Assembly (NCBI GenBank): GCA_038503075.1
Contig: JBCAML010000009.1
Span: forward strand, 558,001 to 622,000
Reading direction: 5' to 3'
Origin: Gyromitra esculenta
Lineage: Eukaryota > Ascomycota > Pezizomycetes > Pezizales > Discinaceae
DNA length: 64,000 bases
Positions 12,915 through 25,100 of the stretch are shown piece by piece. Positions within the stretch are counted from its first letter, which is position 1, and each line of letters opens with the position of its first letter. A program made the position numbers and the translations under genes. A model generated the notes under the pieces. That model saw only the letters and a program-made list of their open reading frames with translations, made no database searches and had not been told where the DNA came from.

Positions 12915-14299
12915 CTAACCTAGAGCTATATACGAGGCACCAGCAGAATACAAAATAGTATCAGACCAACTATCGAGATGCCAAGTCATTCCAGTAGCGT
13001 TGATATCAGAAACTTTCGCCATAACCCGCAAGTTTTGCTGGCAACCGATTTCGAACGAGTTTATTACCAGAAAAACGCGAGGAGGGGCAGAGAAAACATT
13101 GTTGCCGAAGCTCTCATACGCGCTATTAAAAAGCTGAGGGGAATCGGCTGGTCTAACATCTATTGTGCTAAACCTGCCACTGAAGATATTGGGCCTATCA
13201 CCCGGGTAGGCAACCCACGAAGCGGTAGCGCAGTATAGTATTGAGTCCCCCCAAGTATCGATATGAAGTGTGAAGCCAGTTGTTGTGATATCAGTTGCGT
13301 AGAGCTTCACTCGCCAGGGTAGGTCTTTGTTCATTTCCAATCCGGTCAACCAAACTACTACACGCGGTGTCTTAGAGTACGCATGCGCGAAGGCAACAAA
13401 GCGTATATAGCGTGTTTGAAATTTGTTCCAAGGGTAATCATCAGTTGTTCTGTAAAATCCAGATTGGAAATCTGGGTCGTTCGCATCTAGCTCCAACCAT
13501 GTGCATCCAGCATCACGCATTACTGTACCTCCATACGTATCAATATTGACATTAAAGTGGTTTCTCTGCACATCGCCAACGCGTGCGTTCACACGAATTT
13601 GTTCTGCCGTGGTGATGTCTAGCATATTGATTCCGATAGGTAGATGTGGGGGTGCAGAGTATGGTTTAGCCAAGGTGATTACCTTTGAAGCATTGTCACA
13701 CGATGCCCCAGGGTGTCGCACATCGTGTATGTAGAAGTTTCCGATTGTAGGGTTGCTTGTTGTCTTTTTCAATACCATGAGCTCTTGGTTAAGCCGTTCG
13801 ATTAACTGGAGGGCTTTGTTCTCATTCTCTAAGGCGGTGGTATGTCGAAGGTGCTCCTGTTCAAGTGCTATAGTATGGTCGAGACGCACTTGTTCAAGAG
13901 CAGCGGCGTGCTCAAGACGCTCTTTCTCAACTACGGCGGCATACTGGGCGCGTTCTCGCTCAAGGGCAGCGGTGAAGGTCCCACTTAGCTAAAGAAAATC
14001 ATACCGTTCAGTATGGTTGAACGCGTCTTCGGCAGAGCATTAGGGTTGCTAACATTGGCTACCAAACGTTCAAACACGAATGAGGGTGTACACGAAATGT
14101 GTTCAAGGTTGGCGTAGAAGTCTGGAAAATAATTTTTTAGCGATGGGGCGCAGGAAAATGCAGGAGCAATAGACAGACCTTGGAAGTGGGAGGTTAGTTG
14201 CGAGGCGGTCAGAAGTGGACCATTGTAGAGATATGGGGCGGGGATATATTGTGGAACATTATTACCCCCAGTTTCGTCTTCTTTTTGGCTTTGTGACAT
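12915..14299 (-). CDS. H-type lectin-like protein, copy E
   Basis: Exons 14299-14179, 14121-14054 (68 nt) and 13988-12915 encode 420 aa. Exon 3 starts at CTA (13988) after AG, well upstream of the first GTG/ATG-like codon at 13889, so its first 33 residues are easily missed. Exon 1 carries 'PQYIPAPYLYNGPLLTASQL'. Four stalk units ('LERERAQYAAV', 'VEKERLEHAAA', 'LEQVRLDHTIA', 'LEQEHLRHTTA') precede 'LENENKALQLIERLNQEL'. Three H-type lectin-like repeats follow; repeat 2 has 'TPRVVVWLTGLEM' and repeat 3 ends 'YSAGASYIALG'. No signal peptide; same intron phases (1, 0) as its siblings. Confidence 0.8.
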
Positions 14300-15166
14300 G
14301 AATATCTTTAAATTTCGTAGGTATAAGATTTTGAAAACCTTGCTCGGGAGAGGATGTGCCGAAGTATCTTGAACCACCAACAATCTTATACTCAGCTTCA
14401 GTTTTTCACGATGGAAAGGTAGTTGTATCAATGGATGTGACGGCTTAAAATGTAGTGGAATGCATTGTGACTGGAAAAATTATTGGTGCAAGAAATGTGA
14501 CTGATTTATCAGCGATCAGTATAGAGGTTGACACCGAATATGGTAATTACTCTAGGTGAACGGATCTGCAGGCATATGTGAAATTGATACGAGTGGTTTG
14601 GACGTATCTGCCGCACTAATTAGAAATCGAGAAACGGGTTCTGATTTCTCTTCCCCCGCTCATGATCAGGGAATCTTAATCGTGTATTGATTTCTTGGCA
14701 TTTCTTGGCGAAGATCGACTTCTTACCCGTTATTTCGAAGTTTACTACATGTAGTAGTAAGAGGGCCCCAAGGCCCACATGAGTTATCCAAAATTTTAAG
14801 CTGCTACGGTAGATTTATAGCTATGTTGGTATTACCCAAGCAGTTTGTTTGCTAATTAGATTGCTTAATACTGTATTTAATAAAGCGCTTGAGCAAGCTC
14901 CACCATGTATTATGTTCCCAGGATTTTACACATCTGCTAATACCGCTGGTAATTCAGCGAGAGTTATAACCGAAGATCGTATTCGAATAATTAGCACTAA
15001 CCACTTAATGAAACCTAATACTAATACTCCTATAAAGACTCGAAACCAAAACTAGACATGACACGATTTGCCGCAAGAAGTCACCATTCGTTAAACGCAA
15101 CATGAAACTAAATGCAGAACAAAAAATCACGATACCCAAAATAAACCTCATTGATGAAACCCAAAA
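14300..15166. other. intergenic between lectin copies E and F
   Basis: 867 bp, AT-rich, with no supported gene. Confidence 0.6.
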
Positions 15167-16512
15167 CTAGGCCAGAGCGATATACGAGGCACCTGCCGAG
15201 TACAGAGTACTATCACCCCAGCTATCAAGATGCCACATCATCCCAAGGGCACTTATATTAGAGGCGTTCACTTTAAGCCGCAGGTTGCTTTTGCAGCTGA
15301 TATTGAGCGAGTTAAATGCTAGGAAGACGCGGGGAGGGGAGGAAAAAACGTTTTTGCCAAAGTTCGTATACGCACTATTAAAAAGTTGAGGAGAATCCGC
15401 CGATCTTACATCCAGAGTGCTAAGCGTGCCGCTATAGACATTTGATTTGTCTGCCGGGTAGGCAAGCCATGAAGCGCTAGTGTAGAACAACCATGAATCA
15501 TCCCATGTGTCGACGTGGAGAGCAAAGCCAGTGGTGGTAATATTGGTTGCATAGGTCTTCACGCGCCAGTCAAAATCACTAGCCATCTCCAAAGAAGCTA
15601 ACCAAACTAGAACCTCGGGAGGTGTAGAGAATGGTTTTGCGAAGGTGACCTGGCGAATATTAAGAACTATCTTTCCAGTGTGGCAGTGATCATCCCCAGT
15701 GCTGTAGATTCCGGTTTGAAAGTCTGGATCATTTGTCGCCAGCCACGTGCAACCGCCATCACGAAGTAACGAGCTAGCCCAAGTGTCGATATTTATTTTG
15801 AAGGAATCGTTGTTTAAATCGGAAGCATATGCATGCACGCGGGCGGTACCTCCCTTCGGGATATCTAACGTGTTGAGGCCAGTGGATATGGTTGGTAGCG
15901 TAGAATAGGGGTTGGTAAAGGAAATCGATTTCGAATCCAGATCGAGTAGCTTAGCATCTACTGGCCGCCGCGTATCGTGCGTATAGAAGGTTCCGATAAC
16001 AGAGCTACTTATCGCTTCCGGTCCTGGGGCAGAGTCCGTCTCTTTCAACCCCGCAAGCTCCATTTTGAGTTTGCAGTTTGATAACTGAAGATTCATAATC
16101 TCTTCACGGCATTTTTCGATGGCGGCGGCATGCTCAAAGCGTTCCCGTTCAAGGATAACTGTATGCTTGAGGCGCTCCTGTTCAAGGGCGTTGGTGAAGA
16201 CCTCATTCAACTAAATATGGTGTTGAGCTTGAATGTTAAAAAAAGCCTTCTAGGGTAGACTCCCTACGTTAGCGACCAGACGCTCAAACACAAATACAGG
16301 CGCACACGAAACGTATGTGAAGTTTGTATAGAAGTCTATAGAGAGTGCGGGAAAGGGGGTTAGCGACGAAGTAATGGCCTGGGAGGGTGGGAATGAAGCT
16401 GGGACGAACCTCGAAACTGAGAGATGAGTTGCGGGGCACTCAGGATTGAGCCGCTCCACAAATGTGGGGCGGGGGTATAAGGTATAGCCTCGTCATTTAG
16501 AGGATTAGCCAT
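15167..16512 (-). CDS. H-type lectin-like protein, copy F
   Basis: Exons 16512-16410, 16335-16268 (68 nt) and 16210-15167 encode 404 aa; introns are 74 and 57 nt. Exon 1 includes 'IPYTPAPHLWSGSILSAPQL', exon 2 'DFYTNFTYVSCAPVFVFERL'. Two stalk units ('LEQERLKHTVI', 'LERERFEHAAA') lead into 'LQLSNCKLKMELAGLKE'. Three H-type lectin-like repeats span about residues 129-404, with 'TPPEVLVWLASLEM' in repeat 2 and terminal 'YSAGASYIALA'. No signal peptide. It is the most upstream intact copy; the decayed copy at 17.1 kb lies just beyond its promoter in the same orientation. Confidence 0.8.
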
Positions 16513-17094
16513 GATCGCGGTTCTCGAATATGTATGTATTTGGCCCTTGGTCGCTTAAGTTTTGTGAATATAAGGCTATAGAGTCTCAAGCGGACGAGAT
16601 ATGGTCAAAGGTTTCGTGACGCCTCCTAACCTCTTCACCTGTTGATGGGAAGTCGACCCCAATTGTTTCCCGCGGTTGACTGGGTATTGGTGCAAAAGTA
16701 TACGACCTGTCATTTGCACTACAGGTCAATGATCATCGTCAAAATAAACATTCTAAAGTACGACGTGTATCTCTCCGACCGAATATCTACCCTCGTAGAT
16801 ATTAGCATGATAGATCACTTTCAAGGGAAACTTCTTTGTGCCGTAGACTAGTACCAGTCTCGCTACAATTGGCGTTTCCATACTTTGCTGCTTAGATGAA
16901 GGGAGATATGTCCATGACCTAAGCTCTACTCTAGTTACATGTAGTTGACTAACGTGACCAAGCCACCCATTTGGCGATATACATGTACCTCTTGACACTT
17001 GAAAAAGTACAAAAACACCAGAGTTTCGAAGTAATACCAAGTTTCACCCTTCTAATATGTGGAAATATATTAAGCACAAACCCCAGAGAATAGA
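16513..17094. other. intergenic upstream of lectin copy F
   Basis: Promoter side of copy F. No gene seen; it may contain unrecognisable 3' sequence of the decayed seventh copy. Confidence 0.5.
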
Positions 17095-17440
17095 AATTTT
17101 TATCCTACTAGTGCTACTAAGTGCATGTCGCCTTGACATGAAAACTCCAACAAGAAGCCCGAAGTCGACCCAAAGCCTGCCCTGAGCATGAGCGAATTCA
17201 CAACCACATTGAAGCCGGTCGCAATGATATCTGTTTCGTAAATTTCTAGACACCGGTCTTCCTGATGCGTCGTATCCAACATGGTTAACTAGACTACTAC
17301 TTGCGGCGGCATAGAGTATGCGCGCGGGAAAGTGATCGAGCCTAGCATATGGGGATGATCTAGCCTGGAGCTGAAAGTTCCGAATTGTAAACCTAGGCAG
17401 ATCTCCTTCCTCCACCTTGGACCATGCACTGTCATGAGAA
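17095..17440 (-). pseudogene. relic of a seventh H-type lectin gene
   Basis: On the minus strand, fragments in shifting frames match the first/second repeat region of the intact copies. One piece (17282-17100) reads 'MLDTTHQEDRCLEIYETDII' and then 'ATGFNVVV', aligning with the 'LD...RVKTYATDITTTGF' strand pair. An upstream piece matches the linker that in siblings reads 'CTWLEVE..DPDFQFG.F'. Stops and frameshifts interrupt it, and no stalk or exon 1/2 is recognisable. Read as a decayed tandem duplicate at the upstream end of the array. Confidence 0.7.
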
Positions 17441-18214
17441 TCCATTTTTATAGCAGAATTTTCTTTTTTTATATTGCTAGCAATATGGGAAACTACGGAG
17501 ATGGGTGCTTTTGTTATGCAATCCCAGCATTGAAAAGATATTCAGAAACTCACTATCTGTACGATGAACTGGTACGGATAATTCTTCTGAAAACTCTAAA
17601 ATAGAAGGAGCTATCAGGAGAAGAACCAATTAAAGCGTAGTTAAAATCGAGTGCGATTCTATGATTAGCTATAGTAGCCAGAGCCTTGCCCTTAGTATTG
17701 TTCAGGATTATTTATTCACCCACTCATTTATTAGGCACATTCGTGATTAGTCATAGATTATATATGGTGCTCTTGAGCGCAAAAATACAAAAACGCAAAC
17801 AAAATGTGAAACATAAAACCACACACAACACAAAACAAAAACCTGACATCTCCACTTCAGTCCCGACTCGTAGCTTATCCACGTCCCTGCGCCTACTTCC
17901 TTCTCAACTCTTGCCGCCCTCTGCATGCACCTCTCAATACCTTCTTCCTGTCACTCGCATCGTCTTTCTTTGATGCCGTATCTTCGGAAAAGTGGTCCCA
18001 CTAGGTATTCATCGCGCTTATTCCCTCTCTGTATTGTTCAAGCTCAAGAAATAATGTCCAAAAATCAATCAATTGAAAATGCTGACAAAAACTAGGTACG
18101 GATATTTACAGCTCCACCCAAAAAATCCTGGACTATCCAAGGAAGGTGTTCGTAAGCCAAGCAAAATTTAAAGCAACGCCCACACCCTACTTCTCCGCAA
18201 AAGCTTCCATTCCA
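17441..18214. other. intergenic
   Basis: 774 bp between the lectin relic and the amine oxidase 3' end. No gene seen. Confidence 0.6.
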
Positions 18215-20514
18215 TTAACTTCCCCCCTCCGTCCCACAGCATGCCTTCTGCTCTCCAAACGCTAGCCGACTCTCCTTATCCCTCTTATCTAGTGCCGCTT
18301 TCTCTTTGATGCCGCTCGGCGTGCTTACGTAGTTCGGCACCACATCCAGCGCTGGGTTTCTTAAAAAGAAATTTTTTGGCCTCAATAGTAAGCTCACCGG
18401 TTCGGCTGGCATAACTGGAAAGTCTTCTGGCGCTGGGAAATGTGTATGTCCAAATGTATGCCAGAGGACGATGTCTTCGTTGTCGATACTTGCCGTGCCG
18501 TCACCGATCCATTCAGGGAGGCCCCGAGAAGGCTCCCCAGAAGTTTGCGGGACGTGGCGACCAGCGGGATAAAGTTGATTATCAACGTCTATAAAATGAT
18601 TAGTTTGCTTGATAAGGGTTTCTAGGAGTGTGGGGGGGGCAAGCATACATTTAGTAACGTGCATCGCATGTCGAGCGAAACCTGCGCGCTTCCATACCAA
18701 ACCGCCCTCTTTTGGCAGCAGTGGTGGAACTTCTCGTGATATGAGTTTGTAGCTGGAATAGTTCTTGGAGTAAGGGTGAAGCTTGCTCGTGTTGCAGATA
18801 TCCCATGTCCTAGATGTGCTACCATCGTAGTCTGAAATAGACTCGCTGACAGTCGAGTACTTTGTCTTTTGAGCATAGAAGGCATTTCCATACTTATTCT
18901 CCGCGCTTCCAACATCACCTGATCCGCGCGCTGAGTCCACTTGAAAGACGGTGTTCTTTTGCCCGTCAATCTGGGGGTCGATACGAAGACAGAACAGATG
19001 CTGATGGTTATGGGCATTAACACCAGGGTGCACTTCTGTTCCCCAGCCATGTGTGTCTTCGCCAGGCGCCATAGCATATGTATTTAGAATACCACTGAGC
19101 TTGATCTCAAGCTGGATGGTGCCGTCTTGATGGAAAATCCAATACACACAATATTCGTAGTTCGCAGCAGTGAAGATCTGAGAGACGATGAGCTTACGCC
19201 CTCGAACGACGATTACGGAGTCGTCGCGGAAGTCTGTATGCTTGAAAAGGATACCGGAGTCTTCTTCGTGAATGCATACGGCATTTTTGATGGTAATTGG
19301 AGCGCCGGCTTTATTAGAGAAGACGGCGTCGAGGTAGTGGATAACACCTTTGCAGTCGCAACCGAGACTGTATTTAGGCGTTAGATTTATAATTCAAGGA
19401 AATTGGAAGGGTACGTACGCTAGAGAGTTGGTCATATATCCACCACCGTACTCTCCTATGTCGAATGCATGCTTCCTATGATGCGGATGCTCCGGATTAC
19501 CATACGGCGCCACCATCTCTACCAGTGACATCCGGTAAAACAGCGGCCTAACATTCCCCTTATCATTGTAGGTTATATTATTCAACACAATTCCTTCTCT
19601 GTGGTTGAACCCTATATGGAAATTGAAATTCTGCCAGCTAATATTTCTCCCATCCATTGTAAATGAGACTCCCTCGGGCTGCGTGATATTGATCGGTTTC
19701 AGCTCAGGCCGATACCCACCATCCGCTTCGATGTCTCTTGGGTGATAATTGCTAGCAAAGGTGCTTAAAGGTCGGCGTACTTTAGGGATGTCGATATCAA
19801 TCACGTCTCCGGTTTCAGTGTTGACGATGGGACAAAAGTCGAGCGGGAGCGAGTACTGGCAGTCATCGAAGTTGTGACGATAATACATGAAGGCCTGCTG
19901 AAGACGGATATCGTTTCCGTAACGCTCATCGTAGCCAATCGACCACGCTGTAGAATGAAGTAGTTAGATACGGTGAGGTCGCGCGACCATTGGTGAACTC
20001 ACGGTCACAGTAGACTTTGTGCATATCCTCTAGAGGGATTCCGAGAATTCCGCATTGCTCGATGACTCTAGGATTGCTTCGGATGATCCCCTCGACTCCT
20101 TGCAATTCCTCCATCATGATCTATCCTCAATTTTAATTAGACTTCTAGGGTTTAATTGACGTCCAGGCTATAAGGCTGATTTACCATAGGATGAAAACCC
20201 TCCAGTTTGTCCCACTTCAGAATCGTCCCATCGATCAAGTCAACGACACCATCGCACAGAGAACCTTTGTCAAACACTACCACCTCGGCCTCCCTTCTCG
20301 GCCTCGGTGCAGTATCTGGCGCAGCCAACCATGCTAACATATCTGCCTTCTTCGGCTCGGATAGGGTGACTGCATGATAACTAACGCGCCCATGTCCCTG
20401 TCGAACAATTGAAATGGCGTACTCTATTTCCACAGCTGATAGAGGATCGAATGGATGTGGAGGTGTCGGACTACTATAAAGGCCGATACAAAGTTGCTTT
20501 AGTTTTTCGAGCAT
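18215..20514 (-). CDS. copper amine oxidase (primary-amine oxidase)
   Basis: Five exons: 20514-20185, 20120-20003, 19947-19419, 19367-18649 and 18588-18215, giving 689 aa, the length of yeast peroxisomal amine oxidases. It oxidises primary amines to aldehyde, ammonia and H2O2 using copper and a topaquinone made from its own tyrosine. The catalytic base is Asp ~312 in 'FDIGEYGGG'; the topaquinone precursor is Tyr ~396 in 'TAANYEY'; copper ligands are the His pair ~447/449 in 'NAHNHQHLF' and the His of 'THFPAPEDFP'. The N-terminal N2/N3-like region has 'HPFDPLSAVEIEYA' and 'EDMHKVYCDPWSIGYDERYG'. The C-terminus 'SRLAFGEQKACCG' matches the yeast enzymes. The last intron (18648-18589, 60 nt) is in frame without stops, so a naive reading adds 20 spurious residues. 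Likely used for amine nitrogen assimilation. Confidence 0.95.
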
Positions 20515-21550
20515 TTTTGCAACGTTTCGTTGATATCCTATAACGTGAGCACTAAAGTTCGAGGATTAAACCTGAAAACGGAGGAGAATTTAAACTCCTA
20601 TTGATAGATATGAGAAGCAAACAATGGAAGTCCTATCTTTCTCAATTGAAACACGAAATGGTGGGGTAGCTGCCACAATATATATCTCCCCTAGTATGTA
20701 TCAATATCAACATGGGGGATCACCCGAGAATTACCCGATCTCTAGGCCTCCATACATTGACGCAGTCAATAAAGCCATCGATAATCACTCCCGGACATTG
20801 GAGGAGCGCCCAAGTAAACAGATCATAAATGTTCGTCCTAATCCAAACATACAATTGTACATGTAGTCCTGGGCTGTCGCAGCGATAAGCATATTGTATC
20901 GATACCGATAACGCTATCGCCTCGGGAAAAGCCGCACCTCATGACTTTGTGCTAACTTGATTGAGGCAAGTTTTCCCCAAAATCAGTCCCCACAGTAATA
21001 TTAATAACCATCGCAACTATTGCGATTTGAGATCTTTGCAATGGAGTACGCATCCCTTGCTCGATTGGGGTTGAAGGTTCCATCCTGGGACCAAGATATC
21101 CGTCGTACTCTGGCTGTTTAATCAATATCTCGTAATTGCAAAATTTACCTTTAGTAAAACTCCGCGGTTCTTGGCGTCATAAAAGCAGAGGTATTAGTGC
21201 GAGTATCCCAATGATCAAGAGTAACATAATGGTCCTTACGGAATTGATCTGACCTGGAGATGCTCTGCATCTTTAGTACTACCCTAATTCAAACCCTCAG
21301 CGATAATAATATCACCTCCCATTACTACATCCCGTTCTACTTCACACCCTCGAACGACCATGTGCAAAATGTTTCAAATTTTTGTTCATCTACTTATACA
21401 AGGGCATAAGCATTTCCAGACGACAATTTTGGGAACGTTTCTGCTTTTCTTAAGCCAAGCTTTAACTTTCTCCCCGCCCCTTCTTCCCCTTCCCCTCGTT
21501 TCCCCTTCTATAGAGCTCTCGGTCAGCTTTCAGGCGTAGGAAGTAAGATT
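20515..21550. other. intergenic, amine oxidase promoter side
   Basis: 1.0 kb. An 80-codon plus-strand frame at 20624-20866 has no recognisable features and is not called. Confidence 0.55.
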
Positions 21551-22121
21551 CTAAGAACCTACTTTCCCTCGACTCCCCCCCGCGCCGGCTACCTCATACT
21601 CGAACAGAAAATTCCTCGCAATAAGGGTATTCTCTACAACGCTCGCCATCGCCAAATGAACGTCCTTCAGCCTCGCCTCGCCGTCTTCCCAGAACCTCAC
21701 CAGTTTCACCCCAGCTGCAACTTCCTCGGTGCTCATGAAGCACCCTTCCAAGCTAGCATAAACACTGTAAAAGTCCCAGATGCTCCAAAACGCTGCTTTG
21801 TGAGTACCATATAACCTGTCGCATAGGGCGAGAGTATGGGTAAGATTCGAAAGGACGAGACAGGTTTCGTCGGTTTCAGGCAGAGCCTTAAGACGGATCA
21901 AGAGAGGATTGATTTTCTCATATCTGTTGAAGAAGCCCATCAACATTACTAGGTTTGCGGAGGCGCGGGATTCGGCGAGGTGGCCAACTTGGTCGTAGAA
22001 ACGGGCAAAGAAAGAGCTAGAAAAAGCAAAAAACCATAGGTCATGGGATGATTAGCGCCACCAAAGCTCACAAAACAGCAAGGAGTAGTAGAAGTGAGTG
22101 CCTGATAAATCTAATAGCCAT
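21551..22121 (-). CDS. small protein with signal peptide, unknown function
   Basis: Two exons, 22121-22072 and 22016-21551, joined by a 55-nt GTGAGC...CTAG intron in phase 2, encode 171 aa. The spliced N-terminus 'MAIRFIRHSLLLLLAVFSFF' is basic then strongly hydrophobic, typical of a signal peptide or anchor; without the first exon this feature is lost. The rest is helical, with few Cys and no known motif that I recognise ('LPETDETCLVLSNLTHTLAL', 'FWEDGEARLKDVHLAMA'), and a Gly/Ser-rich tail. No membrane helix besides the N-terminal one. Could be a secreted or ER protein. Function unknown. Confidence 0.55.
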
Positions 22122-25100
22122 GGTTGCGGTGTTGGTTGAGTGTTGTGGAAAATCTGTGTTAGAAGGCTGTCGTTGCTGTACGTGTTTAAATTCCACTTAG
22201 GTGCACACTAGGAGCAAACGAATGGAAAGGCTTAAATTAGAACCGCGTCCTTTGGTCTGATTGCTGTTGGGGGGATCAACACATAGAATAGGGCTACCTT
22301 TTAAGCGACAGCATGTGTTTTTATACCGTTTGTTAGTCCCTTCGCGCGACAAACTTTGCTGGGAACACGGCGTTCTGATAGGCTCTCTCTTTTTACTGGT
22401 CTCTTCATAGAAGGTTCCAGAACGAATATCTAGTATTTTCATGGCGGATAGTTTGGATCCTTGGCCTATAGATTACATACAGTTTTGATCTTGTATCGAA
22501 GCATACATCTAAGTTTTAGAGTTGATCAATACCCGTAAATTCGAGTGAGATTCAGTGATCGCAATCAGAAGAACGAACGGCTCTAAAAGGGAAAAACGGT
22601 TCTGGACTCTAAATACGAACTAAAACTCATCGTATAAATGGCTTTAGAAGTAAAGAAAGTGATTTTCAACCAATATACAAGTGTACTGGTAGTTTAAATA
22701 CAGTGCGAGAAAATGGGATGAATTTGTTACTATACTGCTAGGAAATTCTAGTTTGGTTCCGGAGAACTGTCGTATTTACGCTAACAATCCAGTATTGCTT
22801 CAGCATTTTTTTGAATGCCACGCATGCTGTACCAGCTACATCCCCTTCTTTGGTATTATATCCCTGGTTCTAAACACTCCTTTTGTTAATTATACATCAT
22901 TACAGTACAGCTACTCCACAAGAATCCTAGCTATAAGATCCACCTTGTAAAAAGGCAGAATTCTATTCCGACAGAGGTTGTTTCAGCATAATTCGTTATT
23001 ACTGTAAGAATAGGTCCCATGTATATAGAAGTATGATCTGCAGGACTGAATGTATGGAAATTACTCATAGTGCTCGAGTACAGCTATAAGATATAAGTTG
23101 TTCTGGGAAATAAGAAGCACTTTAATGTTGGAAATTGCAACAAAGGTCTAAAAATTTGTCGTCACGGCATGAAACTTCTTCACCAGGAAAGGAAGAAGAA
23201 AGAAATACAAAACAAATTGCGCATGCGCTCTTGTATGGCGGTTACACAGCACTTAAATTATACGCCCACAATATCATCATTTTGAGCAGGGCATTGGTTG
23301 ATTTGATCGCAGGCTAGGCGTAAAATAGCGCATAGGTCTTATGGGTTAGAGAGAGGCGTAGTAAGATAGCTCAAGGGCGTTTTCATCTGGCATTTTAGTT
23401 CAAAATCTGTAAGACGCCAGAAAGTTAGCTTAGTAACTGCCACAGGGAGCGTCATACAGCTACAGCTACTTTGGAAATATATCTGTCCTAGTCCGATTTT
23501 CCTTGTCTCGATAGCAGAAAGAATAATGACGTTTGAAATGCGAATGATATTCGAAGGGTTTGTCCAATACATCATCCACGAACAGGCGATATCGTAGTTT
23601 AACGTAAATGGTCTTTTAGCCTCCAAGTTGACGAAAGTTTTCGAGCACATAGTTTTAATGGATGTCTGCACTGAAGTTTAACTGTTTTCGAATTCGATGT
23701 TGGCTACTGTTTCGATCAAACGGTCTTGACGATTGTTTACCATCAGTGATTTATCACTCTCTAGGTAATTCTTACAACTATCGAAGTTAGCCCTTGAGGG
23801 AGGAGTACTGGGACATACCTAAGTATTCCAGAAACTTCGCCCCTGGGATCATGTTGCCCCGCAGCTGCAGGATTAACACTTATATTCATTCCGATGAGTA
23901 ATTGGTAGAGAATAAAGCCTCATCGAAAGACGCAGTACCTTCGAAAGATTAATGGCGTGTTGTGAACCAAACGTGCTGTATCCTGTAAAAAGAAAAATCA
24001 GATCAAGCCAAAACAAAGGTCAAACACAAAGAATAGACTTTGATCGGAGCTGATGGTCGCAGGATATACAAGACTTAGGCAGACGGTTAAATATCTTCGA
24101 CTAATGTTTCTGTGATCGATAGCAGCCATAAAAATTACCAGTTCTATGATATTATTAGCCTTTTGTAACGTGTCGAGGAAAATTCCACTAGAGACGATAG
24201 AATCTCAGGAAAGGTAGAGAATGTAGCCACCCATAATAAACTTGCGTTGCACAATAGAAAAACCCGTGCGAAAGATTCATCAAATAATATAAAAACCCCG
24301 TAGCAACATCGCGGCCACTTTAAAAATATGCTTGTCCGGACCCATCTGTTGACTAAATGTCATTGCTGCAGTGATAATCTAGGATAGACTTGGCCTTTGG
24401 GGAACTAATACCATCCAGTTAGCTATCAGCATATCGAATGGAAAGAGACTTAGCTGTGTATTCCTAGGTGTGACGTGTAGGTTTAGAGGTGGTGTTTCTT
24501 GAAAAGTGTGGCATTAATGGAAAGAGGCGATTTCAAAGGCACGAATCTAACGGCTGTCACTCGGCCTATCGTATCAAAAGAACAAAGCATCAGCGGATCA
24601 GTGCATGGGCCTAGAGGTTCAATCGAGCAAGCAAAATAGCGTAAACCTGGTGATGAGAATGGAAACCCAAATCAAAAATCAAATAACATTTTCGTGGGAG
24701 TCTGAATCGAATGTATATAGATGTTTGAGGTGGTTTTTGTCGTTAAGGATGAATAACATTTGCTGTTTTGGTTGATAAAAATTGTAGGTGAGATGGTGCT
24801 GGTTGACGATGGAAACAAATGATATGGGGGCGGTGGAGAGATGCTACCGTCCCTCAGGGCTAAAACGACCGATGCCCCGAGGCCTACATACGTGCTCTAC
24901 CTCGTAAGAAAGCGCCAAAACAGCAGATAACATGCATCGCGCTACTGCCCTCGCCTACAGCTCCTAGACGTGCACCTTCAAACTTCAAAAGAACCATCAA
25001 CAAGATACGTAATAGAAGGTATTATATTCCCCTCCTCCACATCCCCATCATACAGATTAGCTACATCATACATCCATCTCCCCCCTCGCCCACAAAACAC

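Noticed and set aside
23339..23671. Minus-strand frame with 'LNYDIACSW', loosely like a KDZ transposase motif
   Set aside because: Only a handful of residues match, no other transposase motif or terminal repeats, and the rest looks random.
23678..23990. Short exon-like pieces on the minus strand ending near 'ETVANIEFENS'
   Set aside because: Plausible splice sites exist but no start exon joins in frame and no family is recognised. The 'VAN' similarity to lectin exon 2 is too short.
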